From positions 29,779,501 through 29,843,500 of the forward strand of contig NC_071667.1 in the NCBI RefSeq assembly GCF_028554725.1: DNA of 64,000 bases, in the 5' to 3' direction. The DNA comes from Zeugodacus cucurbitae (lineage: Eukaryota > Arthropoda > Insecta > Diptera > Tephritidae). Shown one piece after another: positions 21,201 through 33,754 of the stretch; position 1 is the stretch's first letter, and each line of letters opens with the position of its first letter. The notes beneath the pieces were generated by a model. That model had not been told where the DNA came from. It searched no databases and saw nothing but the letters and a program-made list of their open reading frames with translations. A program made the position numbers and the translations under genes.

Positions 21201-22564
21201 GTTTGGTAATAAAACATTTAAAACTCATCTGGTTTTGAGAATAAATAACACAGATAAGACAAATAGTGTGAAAAAGAGCTGTTTGGTGGGTACAATATGC
21301 AATGTTTTTAGGGTAAAATGTTCAAGAACCTTTCTGTGGCCACCGACTATGTTGATCGGTCGATCGTGCTCATTTCGATCAATACAATTTAACCGTTGCA
21401 TACCGTAAACGATGCTCAAGACGGGAAGGACGTAAGAGGAATGTCGCTGAATACAACTCGGCAATAGGTGGAGTTGACCACCACGACCAAGTCTTGCATG
21501 CTTACCGGTTAAAGTTTTGGGGAAAGAAATGGTGGTGGCCTCTTTTCACATCAAAATGAATCCCGAACCACCTTAGGGCCAGGGGGTATCACCAAATAAT
21601 TCGGTAGATATGTGAGCTATATAAGATAGCACTTTACGTAGAGCGAGAATGTTTCAAAAATTATCATACTAATGATCTTCAAAGAATCGATTAATTTTTT
21701 ATATATAACTGCATACATACCCCTCATTATCCCATTGTACTCGCTTGCGTACAGGTCCAAATGGACACTTCTAGAAATTTTAAAGCTATTATTTTATAAG
21801 GGAGTTAATTACATCATTTTAATAAACACCTTATAAATTAATTTAACAAAATATGGATCAGAAAGCGTTCTAAATTGATTTATATGACGATAAGTTGATA
21901 TATATGACGCCCCTAAACGAGATGTGATATGTGAACTTCGATACGCTAAAACTTAGAGAGTAGCAAAATGTATACCCATGAAGTATACAGTTGCTCAAAT
22001 TGCATACATATGCATATTATATAGTCTCACTCTTTAGTGACGAAATATATATATTATCCCATAGTTCCGCGAAGGAAGGTCTTAAATAGTAGTCTTCGTT
22101 TCTGACAAATATGAACATTTTCTATAAAATATTATATTCGTCTAACATTTTGATATTTCAATAAAATATATGAAATGCCGAATCGATGACGATATTTGAT
22201 TTATAAAAATCGCTTTTCAAAACATGAATAGATCATTCCAAAAATTGAGGATTTTTAAAAATCAAACAGAAAACTGAGACTTCTTCCTGTTTTAGTGAGT
22301 TAAGATGTAGATATAGATATTTGCCCAAGTTTGTTCTTCAATTTGAGAGGGTATTTTGCAATAGCCTTTAAATAACTATAAAATCAATTTTGAGGACCAC
22401 AGTATCAAACCATTTGGGGAATGGTTTAAATATTTCCACTGAGTATTATTAATGAAAAAATTGTGGCCGTCCCACAGTTACCAGATCATCCAAAAGTCTT
22501 ATAGCCTTTTCGCACAGAAGTTAATTGATCAATTGACCGGCCTTTGCTTTATTAAAGCGCTGAC
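18206..22564. other. Intergenic DNA, nothing recognised
   Basis: About 4.3 kb without a supported gene. 19300-20000 is clearly more GC-rich than its surroundings, with overlapping open frames on both strands (19499-19942) that look like by-products of composition. Confidence 0.4.
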
Positions 22565-22907
22565 TTATACTACGTTCGGACCGACATTGAAAACCTCTTG
22601 CAAACACAATTTGTGGATTGTGGAACCGAAGTCGTTCTGACCGACATTTTATGTTTTCGATGCGTTTTCATTTTCATTCTCCCGCAACCTGTTGCTAAGA
22701 AAGTATCAAAGTTTTGTTCTCAAGTTGTTTGCAAGCGTTTACTTGAGTAAAACTTCTGATATATTAATGAAACTTCAGGAATTACTCCATCTTTCATATA
22801 ATGATTTTTGTTTTCTAGTGGACTTTGTGCCCAATACACGAGTCGAGTTGCATGTAAAGCGCTTTTTTTCTCAAAAAATTTTTGAATTTATTCTGCCCTG
22901 TACTCTA

Positions 22908-23851
22908 ACGGGTGATTTTTTTGAGGTTAGGATTTTCATGCATTAGTATTTGACAGATCACGTGGGATTTCAGACATGGTGTCAAAGAGAAAGATGCTCA
23001 GTATGCTTTGACATTTCATCATGAATAGACTTACTAACGAGCAACGCTTGCAAATCATTGAATTTTATTACCAAAATCAGTGTTCGGTTCGAAATGTGAA
23101 ATCCGCTTTTTTATCGACAAATTTTGTTCAGCGATGAGGCTCATTTCTGGTTGAATGGCTACGTAAATAAGCAAAATTGCCGCATTTGGGGTGAAGAGCA
23201 ACCAGAAGCCGTTCAAGAACTGCCCATGCATCCCGAAAAATGCACTGTTTGGTGTGGTTTGTACGCTGGTGGAATCATTGGACCGTATTTTTTCAAAGAT
23301 GCTGTTGGACGCAACGTTACGGTGAATGGCGATCGCTATCGTTCGATGCTAACAAACTTTTTGTTGCCAAAAATGGAAGAACTGAACTTGGTTGACATGT
23401 GGTTTCAACAAGATGGCGCTACATGCCACACAGCTCGCGATTCTATGGCCATTTTGAGGGAAAACTTCGGAGAACAATTCATCTCAAGAAATGGACCCGT
23501 AAGTTGGCCACCAAGATCATGCGATTTAACGCCTTTAGACTATTTTTTGTGGGGCTACGTCAAGTCTAAAGTCTACAGAAATAAGCCAGCAACTATTCCA
23601 GCTTTGGAAGACAACATTTCCGAAGAAATTCGGGCTATTCCGGCCGAAATGCTCGAAAAAGTTGCCCAAAATTGGACTTTCCGAATGGACCACCTAAGAC
23701 GCAGCCGCGGTCAACATTTAAATGAAATTATCTTCAAAAAGTAAATGTCATGAACCAATCTAACGTTTCAAATAAAGAACCGATGGGATTTTGCAAATTT
23801 TATGCGTTTTTTTTTTTTAAAAAGTTATCAAGCTCTTAAAAAATCACCCTT
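22908..23851 (+). mobile_element. DD41D (rosa-type) mariner, copy 1, N-terminal deletion
   Basis: Ends (A)CGGGTGATTTTTTT and AAAAAATCACCCTT, with TA on both sides; 944 bp. It starts with the transposase beginning MNRLTNEQRLQIIEFYYQNQ (from 23021), then a large deletion after CGAAATGTG joins to the catalytic region. Nested in the TTA-flanked element. Confidence 0.88.
23124..23744 (+). pseudogene. DD41D mariner transposase, catalytic region only (copy 1)
   Basis: Open frame of about 206 codons: FSDEAHFWLNGYVNKQNC (first Asp), MWFQQDGATCHTA (second Asp), CDLTPLDYFLWGYVKSKVY (third Asp, 41 residues after the second), ending HLRRSRGQHLNEIIFKK. The DNA-binding half is missing. DD41D spacing is the hallmark I know for the rosa mariner group described in tephritids. 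Copy 2 at 31862-32515 is almost identical. Confidence 0.87.
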
Positions 23852-24039
23852 TAGTTATCAAATTGTCAGTGAGTAATGACCAGCATAATAGGGTGACATT
23901 TTTTTGTTCTTTAATCATCTAAAAAATGAAAATTAATCATGCAAATCATTCAAAAAGGTAAAGCAGCATGTGTATAATGTTGAAATATAAAAAGGCACCT
24001 TTCGAGAAAAGAAAAGAAAACGCGCTTAATAACATTAAA

Positions 24040-24100
24040 CAAATAAATTGCGAGAGTATAAAATGTTCGGCCACACGCGAACTTAGCTCTTCCTTTCTTA
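24040..24100 (+). repeat. Fold-back repeat family, solo end
   Basis: AAATTGCGAGAGTATAAAAT, then GTTCGG..CGAAC and CTTAGCTCTTCCTTTCTTAT. Only the end of the family is present; it lies inside the TTA-flanked element. Confidence 0.65.
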
Positions 24101-24367
24101 TTTTTATTTCTGTTTCTCCATTATTTTTTATTTTGTTTACAATATCAAATGACAATTTAGAGCTGGCAAAATATGTCTTCCAATAATATCGACCAAATTA
24201 GAGCAGAAATCGATTATAATGAGTTGAATGTAAGTTTTCAAAAAGTTTTCAGCGAAAACTGTGATTTCGTTTGTCAGATTTTGCATGGATGAAAACACAA
24301 GTTTTCGAACAAAAAACCATTTTTTCAATGAAAACACGTTTTCAATGTCGGTCCGAACGTAGTATTA

Positions 24368-26741
24368 TATCGTTTTACTATTTTTACTACGATAATGTTT
24401 AATCAAATACAAATCACTACTACGGGTAGTTGTCCACGCCTGAAATTTGGTTCTGGTTATTGATCAAATAGCAATCAGCTTACCAACTTCTTATTAACAG
24501 AAAAAAACAAATTATAGCAGCTATTCGTTAATCAAGTAGTCGGCTGTGGGAAAGACAAAAACTGGTTTTACAATTATAATCTTAATATATTAAATTAATT
24601 TGGCCGTGCGATAGTCAGGATGACAGCTGAACGACAATTAATTAAAGCATTTTATTTCATTCATTTATGGTAATATTTAAACTAAAAAGTTGCTTTTGTA
24701 AGAGCCTGCTACACTCATTAAAAATTGAGCATAACTCAATGGCATTCATATATATCAAGTGTGTAGTCTATATTAGATGCCATGATCCTGATAAAAACAC
24801 TTACATCCGCATTAAAAACCAAAATTATCTTCTATCTGAAATCCGCATGATTTTGGGATGGGTTCATTTTGATTGCATGTAACTAATTTTGCAAAACCAA
24901 GCATTTGATAAATATCGCTCAGAATATATTATGGTCGAATCGCGGTAAGCCGACGCAAACGTTGACCTAGCCGGGATTAACAGTCAATGCAGAAATATCT
25001 TACAATGTGTGTGAGGTGAAATTGGCATAGAATAACCTACAATGAACTGATAACTCATGTGATGACTGTCTAGTGTTGAATATGACGAGATCGGACCTAT
25101 CCAAAAATATTATAATTGAATCACGAATAAAGAAAAAATGCTGAAATTAAGAATATGGAGTTCAAAGAACTCCAGGCGTTAAACCTCCATACCGAACATA
25201 ACAACCTTCTGGTTCACTAAACCACACATTTTGGTTCATGAGAGAGGTCTCAAAAGTATTAGATGACTATTTTACACATAACACAATGTCATATGAGCTC
25301 TGCTTTTTTTCTGAACGTAAATGTAACAAGCTTTAATGTAACAAGAAATATATATATATTATCATACATACATACCGATGTGTGTATTCGCCAGTTTTCG
25401 CATTTACTAATCCCAGTTTGGATAATTGAGAACGCAAATCAGACGTAGAAAAAATAAATTCTGTCAAAGCTAATGAACTGTGAATTACGTAGCAAAAAAG
25501 TAGAAATTCGATGCCACAAAAAAGAGTAATGTCATCATTATGAGCTTCTGGGTGTAGTAAGCAAAGAGCTGTGGGTTTAATGAAACCGGTTTGTACTTTG
25601 GGACTCATGCATAGTGTTTAGCATGGCCTTGAAATTTATTTGTCTAACTTACCAATTTACCGTTTAAATAGCTCAGTGTATCAGTAATAATTGATGCATG
25701 ATTAAGCAATTTTTTAAATACATTTTGTGTAGGAAAATCAATATTTTTTTAAAGCTGTTTTGAACCTATGATTCAAGGATTTCTTATTGTGTTAATATGT
25801 ATGTTTTACTTCGACACAGACATAAGAAAGGTGGAGTATTAAAATGAGTATCTAAATTCTCTGTCCAACATATTTTCCCTAATTCTATCACAAACTGGAA
25901 TTGTTCAACAAAAATGTCAACATCTCGAGCAATTTACAATTTTATCTAAGTTGGAATGATGATGTGGCTACACTCTAAATTGACCTTGTAGAGTTGCAGT
26001 TATGTAGATATGTAGATTCATATAAATTTTCATGTTTCTTTGGTCTGTGTCCAATTAGAAATGTTGGCAGTCAGCGTTGGTAGCGAATGAATTTATATAT
26101 GTTCATACATATATTGGTGAATAATACCTTCTGTATGGTATTTGTTAAACTCGTACACGTTACGTAAGCGAACTAAATTTATAGCACATATCAGATATGT
26201 ACATATATAGTGCCAGCATATTCAAAGTTTAAGACATGTTAGCAGAAACTGAAAATAATTTAATTTTCATAGAAGCTGGTGGGAAATATGCAAATATCCA
26301 AACAATGAAACAATTTTATGATATTGTATCCTGCTGTATTCAAGTAATTATTTATATTTTCCACACTTCTATCTCAACACTCTGCACATACACATGTACA
26401 TTATTAATGCAACGCTGACATATTCTAAAGCAGCTTAGTATTAAAACACATTGCAAAGACTTGCATTAGCAAGCACACGGAAACAGACAGTATGTCGCAA
26501 AATTATTATATTTTTATGTGGATATATTGGCCAAATATGAAATTTTCGAAGTTGATTTCGAAGGTAATGTACATATTTATTTAATATTTTTCTTATGTCA
26601 TAAGTGATTTTATGTAATTATTTGCGTTTAACAAGTAAAAAGCATTTCTTTTTATTTTTCTAAGTTGGAATAAAGAATAAATGATCAAATTCGGTACTCT
26701 CAAAATAATTTGCACATTTCGAAAACGAAGTTCAAATAAAA
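24368..26741. other. Intergenic DNA, nothing recognised
   Basis: AT-rich; short open frames only. No termini or conserved motifs seen. Confidence 0.4.
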
Positions 26742-27618
26742 CAAGTAAGGAAGGGCTAAGTCCGGGTGTCACCGAACAATTTATACTCTCGCAATTTATT
26801 TGTTTAATTTTATTAATATAACACACAATATTACCCACGTATTCGTCATATATATGGTACATAGTCCATTGAATATTGGAAACCCTAATATTAGTTATAT
26901 GGGAGCTAGGTAAAGTTATGACCCGATTTCACGCATTTTTGACACGGAGGCATATTATTAGGAGAAAAATATTCCCTCTGAATTTCTTCAAAATATCTGA
27001 AAGACTTGCTTATATTTTCGTTAAAAAATGTATTAGAAGCAATGAGAACTTCATGTACGATATATAGGGCCTTAAAACTTATGGTCCCATTTCGACGATT
27101 TTTAGAAGGGCGATTCTACACTATGAATGCAGTATTTGTGCAAAGTTCTGTTCCGATATCTTCACTAGCGCTTACTTAATATACTGTGAAGTAAACGACC
27201 TGAAGGTTTCGCAGTTCTGGTATATAGGAAGTAGGCGTGGTTGTGCACCGATTTGGCCTATTTTCTTAACATATCATTGGGATGCCAGGAAAATATTACG
27301 AATCGAATTTCATTAAAATTTGTCGAGTAGTTTCGGATATATGGTTTTTGACCCATAAGGGGGCGGTGCCACCGCCATTTAAAATTTTGTATACCAATTT
27401 GGTTTTCGCCATTTTGTGGGCGTGGCAGTGGTCCGATGTCGCCAGTCGAGATATCTCAATTTTATCTTAAGTTACAGCTTGGTCAGACAGACATCCGGAT
27501 TTGAACTCCACTCGTCACCCTGATCAATTTGGTATATATAATTATATCTAACTCGTTTAGTTTTGGGTGTTACATACAACCGTTATGTAAATAAAACTTT
27601 GTTGCGAGAGTAAAAAAA
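26742..27618 (-). repeat. Fold-back repeat family, copy 2
   Basis: Starts CAAGTAAGGAAGGGCTAAGT, then the hairpin and TACTCTCGCAATTT; ends GTTGCGAGAGTAAAAA. Shorter than copies 1, 3 and 4, with an internal deletion. Opposite orientation to copy 1. Confidence 0.7.
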
Positions 27619-29590
27619 TGAACAAACACTTTAGTCACCTCTTGGAGCGTCGAATACATTATCAAATATTTCAAACTCCGTGGTGTTGTTGAAAAGTTTA
27701 ATCGTCTTGTGTATGATTGTGAAATTTTCTCTCATGCTACCATGATACATTTTATTAAATTGTTTTTAATCATAGAACACACGTTTTGTCTCATATTGTG
27801 ACAAGAATAATGAGATACACTGTAGATATATATAACTATCTGCCACGTTGCATGTAAAAATAGTTCCGAAAATAACTCATAATACCTTCAGAACTTCCGT
27901 TGCGTGTAAACAAGCATGTAAACGGATTTTATCGGATATGTTGCACATACGCATACTCACACACACACACCGGCATGCATATGCTATAAATACCTGTACT
28001 TACAACCTCTTACTAGTGATTGTTTCATTGAAAGCTAAACACCCGCCAGACGTTTCCAACCGATCGGCATAAAAGCAAAAAGTTTAGCAGTCAAACAAAA
28101 TCAGATATTACAGTTAATTCGGAATTAGCTACAAGAAAGAGCTTTGTTGCACGTAAGTAAAGTCAGCTGTTGTCTGTGCACACTTTGCTTCATTGCACAG
28201 ATCCAAAACATGTTTGCGGCAGATTCGCATATTGTTTATTGTTTGTTATTTATGTTGTGTAACGTAACGCCAACATGCCGATAAATCAATTCAATTCACA
28301 CGCTCCAGCTGCTCCAACACCTGCACATGAATATTACTTCTTTCGGTTATGAAAACATCGACTCATGTGGAGAACTCACACACACACACACACACCAGAT
28401 AACACCTATACAAATGCATTTTTTTGGGTGGTGTCTTCAACGGTTATGCCACCCGCTACTATTTTGTTTACAGCAGAAAAATATGTTGGTCTAAACGCAC
28501 ATAAATCATGAGTACTTCAGGACTGGCTTGACAGCCCACCGAATGTTACTCATACGCCACGCCACTGGTCAGCAGCGTCCACTCTCATCTATGCATGTAT
28601 ACTGACTTGCTTTTTGATGGAGGCAGGTCAAACAGGTTCATTATGTGAGTATTTTCATGCGGTCTATGAAGTCTCGCTGTTTGCTTTCGAAAGTAAAATT
28701 CTTTCGAGCTTTTTGCTTGGCTCATTTTATACACTTCCTTCCTTGGCTTCTGTTGATTGTTTATTTGAATGGCCGGAGGCTCGTTTCACTGAAATTTTGA
28801 GTCGATTTAAATTGCTGTAGGCGACGGAAAAACTGCTGACGCGCAACGGATGCGTAAACACTTTCAATAAATCAAAAACAGAAAGTCGAAAATTACAAAA
28901 AAAGCAATTCTGCAAGCAAAAAATGCCGTTGAATTACGCATTACTATAACGTTAAATGACGCTATATACATATATAAAAGTACGAGTATGTAAATACGTG
29001 CTTGTAAACCTTGCGCATTAAATAACCAAGAGCTCGCTTTGGTCAGCGTGAAAAATATATTGTTCGCTTTCGTTGCGTACTTAATGCAAAAGACTCGCCC
29101 TCCATCCACCATTTCCTTTAATTTCCTGCCACATTTTTTCAGATCAATTATCAGCGTCGAAGCGGCAGAATGTCAAATATTGACATTGAATAGGTGTGGA
29201 AAACTGTAGGCACACACACACGTGTGTGGGTATGACATTCATTTGAGCGCGCATAAATTAATTTCAGTGCGAAGAGTTCGGGTGGAGTTAATCGAGCTCA
29301 TTTCGATGCAAATTTGTTTGCATTTTAAGCCACGTACATCATTAATGAAATCTGTACGAGTATTTCATTTAATTGCGTGGTATTACATTATTTTATAGTA
29401 AAGGACGTACTTATAGCCACTAATAATACCGTTTAGCTATAAAAAAAAGTTGGAAATATATATTCAGAAACGTCAGTAACCAATCAAGTTGAAAAGTTTG
29501 TATAATTTTAAAGGGAAACATAGCGTATAGTCTTGGATATAGTGTAGCTTGATGGCGGAAATAGGTGATATTTTTCCTGAATCTGGTGGT
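27619..29590. other. Intergenic DNA with CA microsatellites
   Basis: No gene supported. Short (CA)n runs near 27958, 28376-28396 and 29212. Region 28100-29300 is somewhat less AT-rich. Confidence 0.4.
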
Positions 29591-30800
29591 ATTTTTATGC
29601 TCTCGCAACATGTTGCACATAGTATAATAGTTTTGTTCACATAACGGTTGTTTGTGTCACACAGAAATAAAAGAGTTAGAAATGAAGATATATACATATA
29701 TATAAATGATCAGCATGGCGAGTGGAGTTGAAATTCGGATGTCTCTCCGTGCAAGCGATAATTTTGTTAACAATTTAGATATCTTTAATGATCTGAGGAG
29801 GTTGGTATTGAAAATGGGCGAAATCGGTCCATTGCCACGCCCACAAAATGGCGAAACCCGAAAACAGTACCATAACTAAACCATAAATTAAGCTTAAAAG
29901 TGAAATTTGGTACACAGGATCGCACTAGGACAAGGCATACCCGGATGTAGTTTTTTTGGGGAAGTGGGCGTGACCCCGCCCCAAAGTAGGTGTTTTGTGC
30001 ATATCTTGCAAACTCCTAAAGCTATATCAACCAAACTCTCTACAGTCATTTCTTTTGGGCACTACCTTATACAGTCCAAAAATGGAGGAAATCGGATTAT
30101 AACCACGCCCACCTCCCATATAGAAGTTATGTTGAAAACCAATAAAAATGCTTTAATTCAGCAAAGAAAAACTCCAGAAACCTTAAATTTCTTTATAAAG
30201 AAGGTACAGAAGGGATGTATTCAAATTGGTATACAAAATCTTAAATCTTATGGGTCAAAAACCATATCTCCGAAACTACTCGACCGATTTCAGTGAAATT
30301 CGGTTTGTAATATTTTCCTTGCATCCCAATGATATGTTTGTGAAAATAGGCCAAATTATTATATACCAGAACTTTGAAATCAATCTGCAACGTTTACTTT
30401 ACTTTATATAAAGTAAGCACTGGTGAAGATATCGGAACAGAGCTTTGCACAAATATTGCATTTATAGTGTGGCATTCCCTTTCTAAAATTAGCCGAAATT
30501 GGACCATAGGTTTTCAAGGCCCCATATATCGAGGGCCTCAGTGCTTCTAATCTTTTTTTTACCGAAAATATAGGTGAGTCTCTCAGATATTTTGAAGAAA
30601 TTTATTGGGAATATTTTTCTGCTAATAATATATCTCCGTGCCTAGCTCCCACATATATCTAATATTAGGGTTTCCAACTTTCAATGGACTTTATATATAT
30701 GACGAATATAAGAGTCAAATTGTGTACTATATTAATAAAATAAAATAAATAAATTGCGAGAGTATAAAATGACATAACCGAACTTAGCCCTTCCTTACTT
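29591..30800 (+). repeat. Fold-back repeat family, copy 3
   Basis: Starts TTTTTATGCTCTCGCAACAT, ends AAATTGCGAGAGTATAAAAT then ACATAACCGAACTTAGCCCT and TCCTTACTTG. Collinear with copy 1, including CACGCCCACCTCCCATA. A 129-codon open frame (29907-30296) has no known motif and is not kept in other copies. Confidence 0.75.
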
Positions 30801-31797
30801 GTTCGTATTACGTTTTGTACATTTGTATTTTATATTGCACAATATAACATGAGAATTATATCATTCGCAAAAAAAAGTCAGTTATTGATATGTACTTTAT
30901 CACGACACTAGCATGAGGAAGATAGTGATTTGTGTTAGTTAGATTGATTTAATGAAAATATCTCGCTCATTAAGCAAAATGTAGTAACAGAATAAAAAGC
31001 ACCTAAAAATATGTATTTTCATACCTGTGACCTTTACAAATTGCGACAGTATACAATATTTGGTTCTACCTGAACTTAGTCAATTGAATAATTTACCATA
31101 AACAAATTGTTCTTCTAAATTACTCTATAAACATATACTTTTTAAATAATATTTACTTTGTTTAACAACGGAACAGGACGATAAAACCCACATCAAAAGT
31201 AGACAAACAGAAACCAGATTTATCTCTTGAAATTTGCGTAACTTAAAAATTATTTCATACAATAAATCCACTCTGTTTTTATTTTCCTATATAAGTATAT
31301 GTAAGCAATCAGGCGATGAAATGCCGTCAACGCTTAACATGCACAGTAGTCTAATCCGCGCGCAGTTTAATTGTTACAATAACAAATTACCAATGAAATT
31401 AAGTAGAAAACAATATGTTTTGCTTTGAGTCATAAACCACGGTCCTTTGAAGACATACATACATATGTCGCAAGATTCGAAAGTGAATTTTGAAATCGAC
31501 GGATGAAGGTAGGCGGAAACTACCGTACTTATCCACTTGAATTTCAACTGTAGCTCCATGTAACATTATCTAATAGGGAACTTAGGATCTTTGTTGTTAT
31601 TACAATTTTTTCAAAAACGTTTTCTTTCGATAATTTAACTTCCTTTTTCAAATCCGCCAACAATTTTTTTTTCCATTTAAAAGCGCTAAATTTGATTTCG
31701 TGCGACTAAACGCCCGCGGGTATAAGAAGTAATCCTTAGCTTAGTGTAGACGTATTAAATAAAACGCCTGAGTTTGTGTGTGTATTTAGGCAATGTA
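30801..31797. other. Intergenic DNA, nothing recognised
   Basis: AT-rich, short open frames only. Confidence 0.4.
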
Positions 31798-32687
31798 AAG
31801 GGTGATTTTTTAAGAGCTTGATAACTTTTTAAAAAAAAAAACGCATAATGGTTCATGACATTTACTTTTTGAAGATAATTTCATTTAAATGTTGACCGCG
31901 GCTGCGTCTTAGGTGGTCCATTCGGAAAGTCCAATTTTGGGCAACTTTTTCGAGCATTTCGGCCGGAATAGCCCGAATTTCTTCGGAAATGTTGTCTTCC
32001 AAAGCTGGAATAGTTGCTGGCTTATTTCTGTAGACTTTAGACTTGACGTAGCCCCACAAAAAATAGTCTAAAGGCGTTAAATCGCATGATCTTGGTGGCC
32101 AACTTACGGGTCCATTTCTTGAGATGAATTGTTCTCCGAAGTTTTCCCTCAAAATGGCCATAGAATCGCGAGCTGTGTGGCATGTAGCGCCATCTTGTTG
32201 AAACCACATGTCAACCAAGTTCAGTTCTTCCATTTTTGGCAACAAAAAGTTTGTTAGCATCGAACGATAGCGATCGCCATTCACCGTAACGTTGCGTCCA
32301 ACAGCATCTTTGAAAAAATACGGTCCAATGATTCCACCAGCGTACAAACCACACCAAACAGTGCATTTTTCGGGATGCATGGGCAGTTCTTGAACGGCTT
32401 CTGGTTGCTCTTCACCCCAAATGCGGCAATTTTGCTTATTTACGTAGCCATTCAACCAGAAATGAGCCTCATCGCTGAACAAAATTTGTCGATAAACACA
32501 TTTCGAACCGAACACTGATTTTGGTAATAAAATTCAATGATTTGCAAGCGTTGCTCGTTAGTAAGTCTATTCATGATGAAATGTCAAAGCATACTGAGCA
32601 TCTTTCTCTTTGACACCATGTCTGAAATCCCACGTGATCTGTCAAATACTAATGCATGAAAATCCTAACCTCAAAAAAATCACCCGT
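31798..32687 (-). mobile_element. DD41D (rosa-type) mariner, copy 2, N-terminal deletion
   Basis: Ends AAGGGTGATTTTTTAAGAGC and AAAAAAATCACCCGT with TA duplications; 890 bp. Near-identical to copy 1 but inverted, and with a further short deletion near its 3' end. The N-terminal deletion breakpoints match copy 1 on the left (AAATGTG) and differ by only about 11 bp on the right. Confidence 0.88.
31862..32515 (-). pseudogene. DD41D mariner transposase, catalytic region only (copy 2)
   Basis: Open frame of 217 codons with the same residues as copy 1 from FSDEAHFWLNGYV to LNEIIFKK, including all three catalytic aspartates. Here the deletion leaves FGSKCVYRQILFSDEAHF in frame. It lacks the helix-turn-helix domain, so it should not bind its termini by itself. 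Confidence 0.87.
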
Positions 32688-32689
32688 TA

Positions 32690-33752
32690 CAAATTTAATT
32701 AAACTCTTTCGGAGCGTTCATATTCAGGAGATATACACTGATGTTCTCAGCTCATTTTAGGCGCTTGTCACATCAAGTGACGCAACCATACGCCGGCAGC
32801 GTAGTTGGCTAAGCTGAAACGAGAGCAGGAGACTTTGGCAAATTAAATTTAAATGTTTAAAGAGGTTCTAAACCGTCAGAGTAGCGTTTTCTACATCTCT
32901 TCACACACACACTTACGCATAAATACATATAAATGTATGTACATATATGCTTGTGTCACTATGTCATCGTCTCACGCATGGCTATATGTCAACAGTAATT
33001 ATACACAAAAAGATGATTGAAGACTTTCTTATGTCCTTTATATATAAGCACATACAGATATGTACATATGTATATCCATTTCGGCATTTGTGTACTTGAT
33101 TTGCATATGCCCATCTATAATATTTAATTTCATTTAAATGTTCCTCCTCAAAAAAGAAAGTAGCTCACTCGCGCGTTAATAAGCATTCATTTGGGTGGAA
33201 ACCAAATTTTTTGCAAGAAAGGCAAGACACAGTTCAATCTTGACGCAGATAATCTGTCCTACATGCCCTTAGGAAAATTCGAATATTTGAATCATTATCC
33301 AACGTATAGTTCATGAAAATAAAAATATTGGGATAGGCGGGGAGGGTCCAAACAAAAAAATAAAAATAACATTTCTGCAAAGGACTGAAATATTGTGATT
33401 TCGTTACAGATTGGGCTTTTCTCGAGGATTTTGTAAGATAGTAGAAAATATTACCCGATACACTTGTTAGTTGAACTTGTAAGTTTGTAATTCTGAATCC
33501 GAATTTCAGAAAAGAGACCTAATCTATGAATTTACTTGTATTAATTAAATGATTTCAAATAAATATTATATTCCCAAATTGACTGGATTGAAACTTTATC
33601 CTACAAGCCCTTATTTAAGATATTGAAATATCCTTTACCTCTTTACTTTTATTTCAATGGAATCTATTGCATATAACACGACAAACAACGTCTCAATACC
33701 TTCCTCGGCAATTACATTGCAACAAAAAAAGTTTTATATTAATATAAATATA
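32690..33752. other. Intergenic DNA, nothing recognised
   Basis: AT-rich with ACATA/TATGTA microsatellite-like stretches around 32920-33080. No gene seen. Confidence 0.4.
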
Positions 33753-33754
33753 TA

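Larger units (their letters stand above)
22568..24364. mobile_element. Inverted-repeat element with TTA duplication, host to a nested mariner
   Basis: Perfect inverted termini of 27 bp beginning TACTACGTTCGGACCGACAT, at 22568 and ending 24364, each flanked by TTA. A 3-bp TTA duplication is typical of PIF/Harbinger elements. After removing the nested mariner (22908-23851) about 850 bp remain, with no transposase seen. GTTTTC/GAAAAC motifs recur near both ends. Confidence 0.7.

Noticed and set aside
28376..28396. CA microsatellites as part of a larger satellite or CRISPR-like array
   Set aside because: Simple dinucleotide runs without spacer structure; this is a eukaryotic genome.
29907..30296. 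129-codon open frame as a possible gene
   Set aside because: It lies entirely inside a fold-back repeat copy and the frame is not kept in the other copies.
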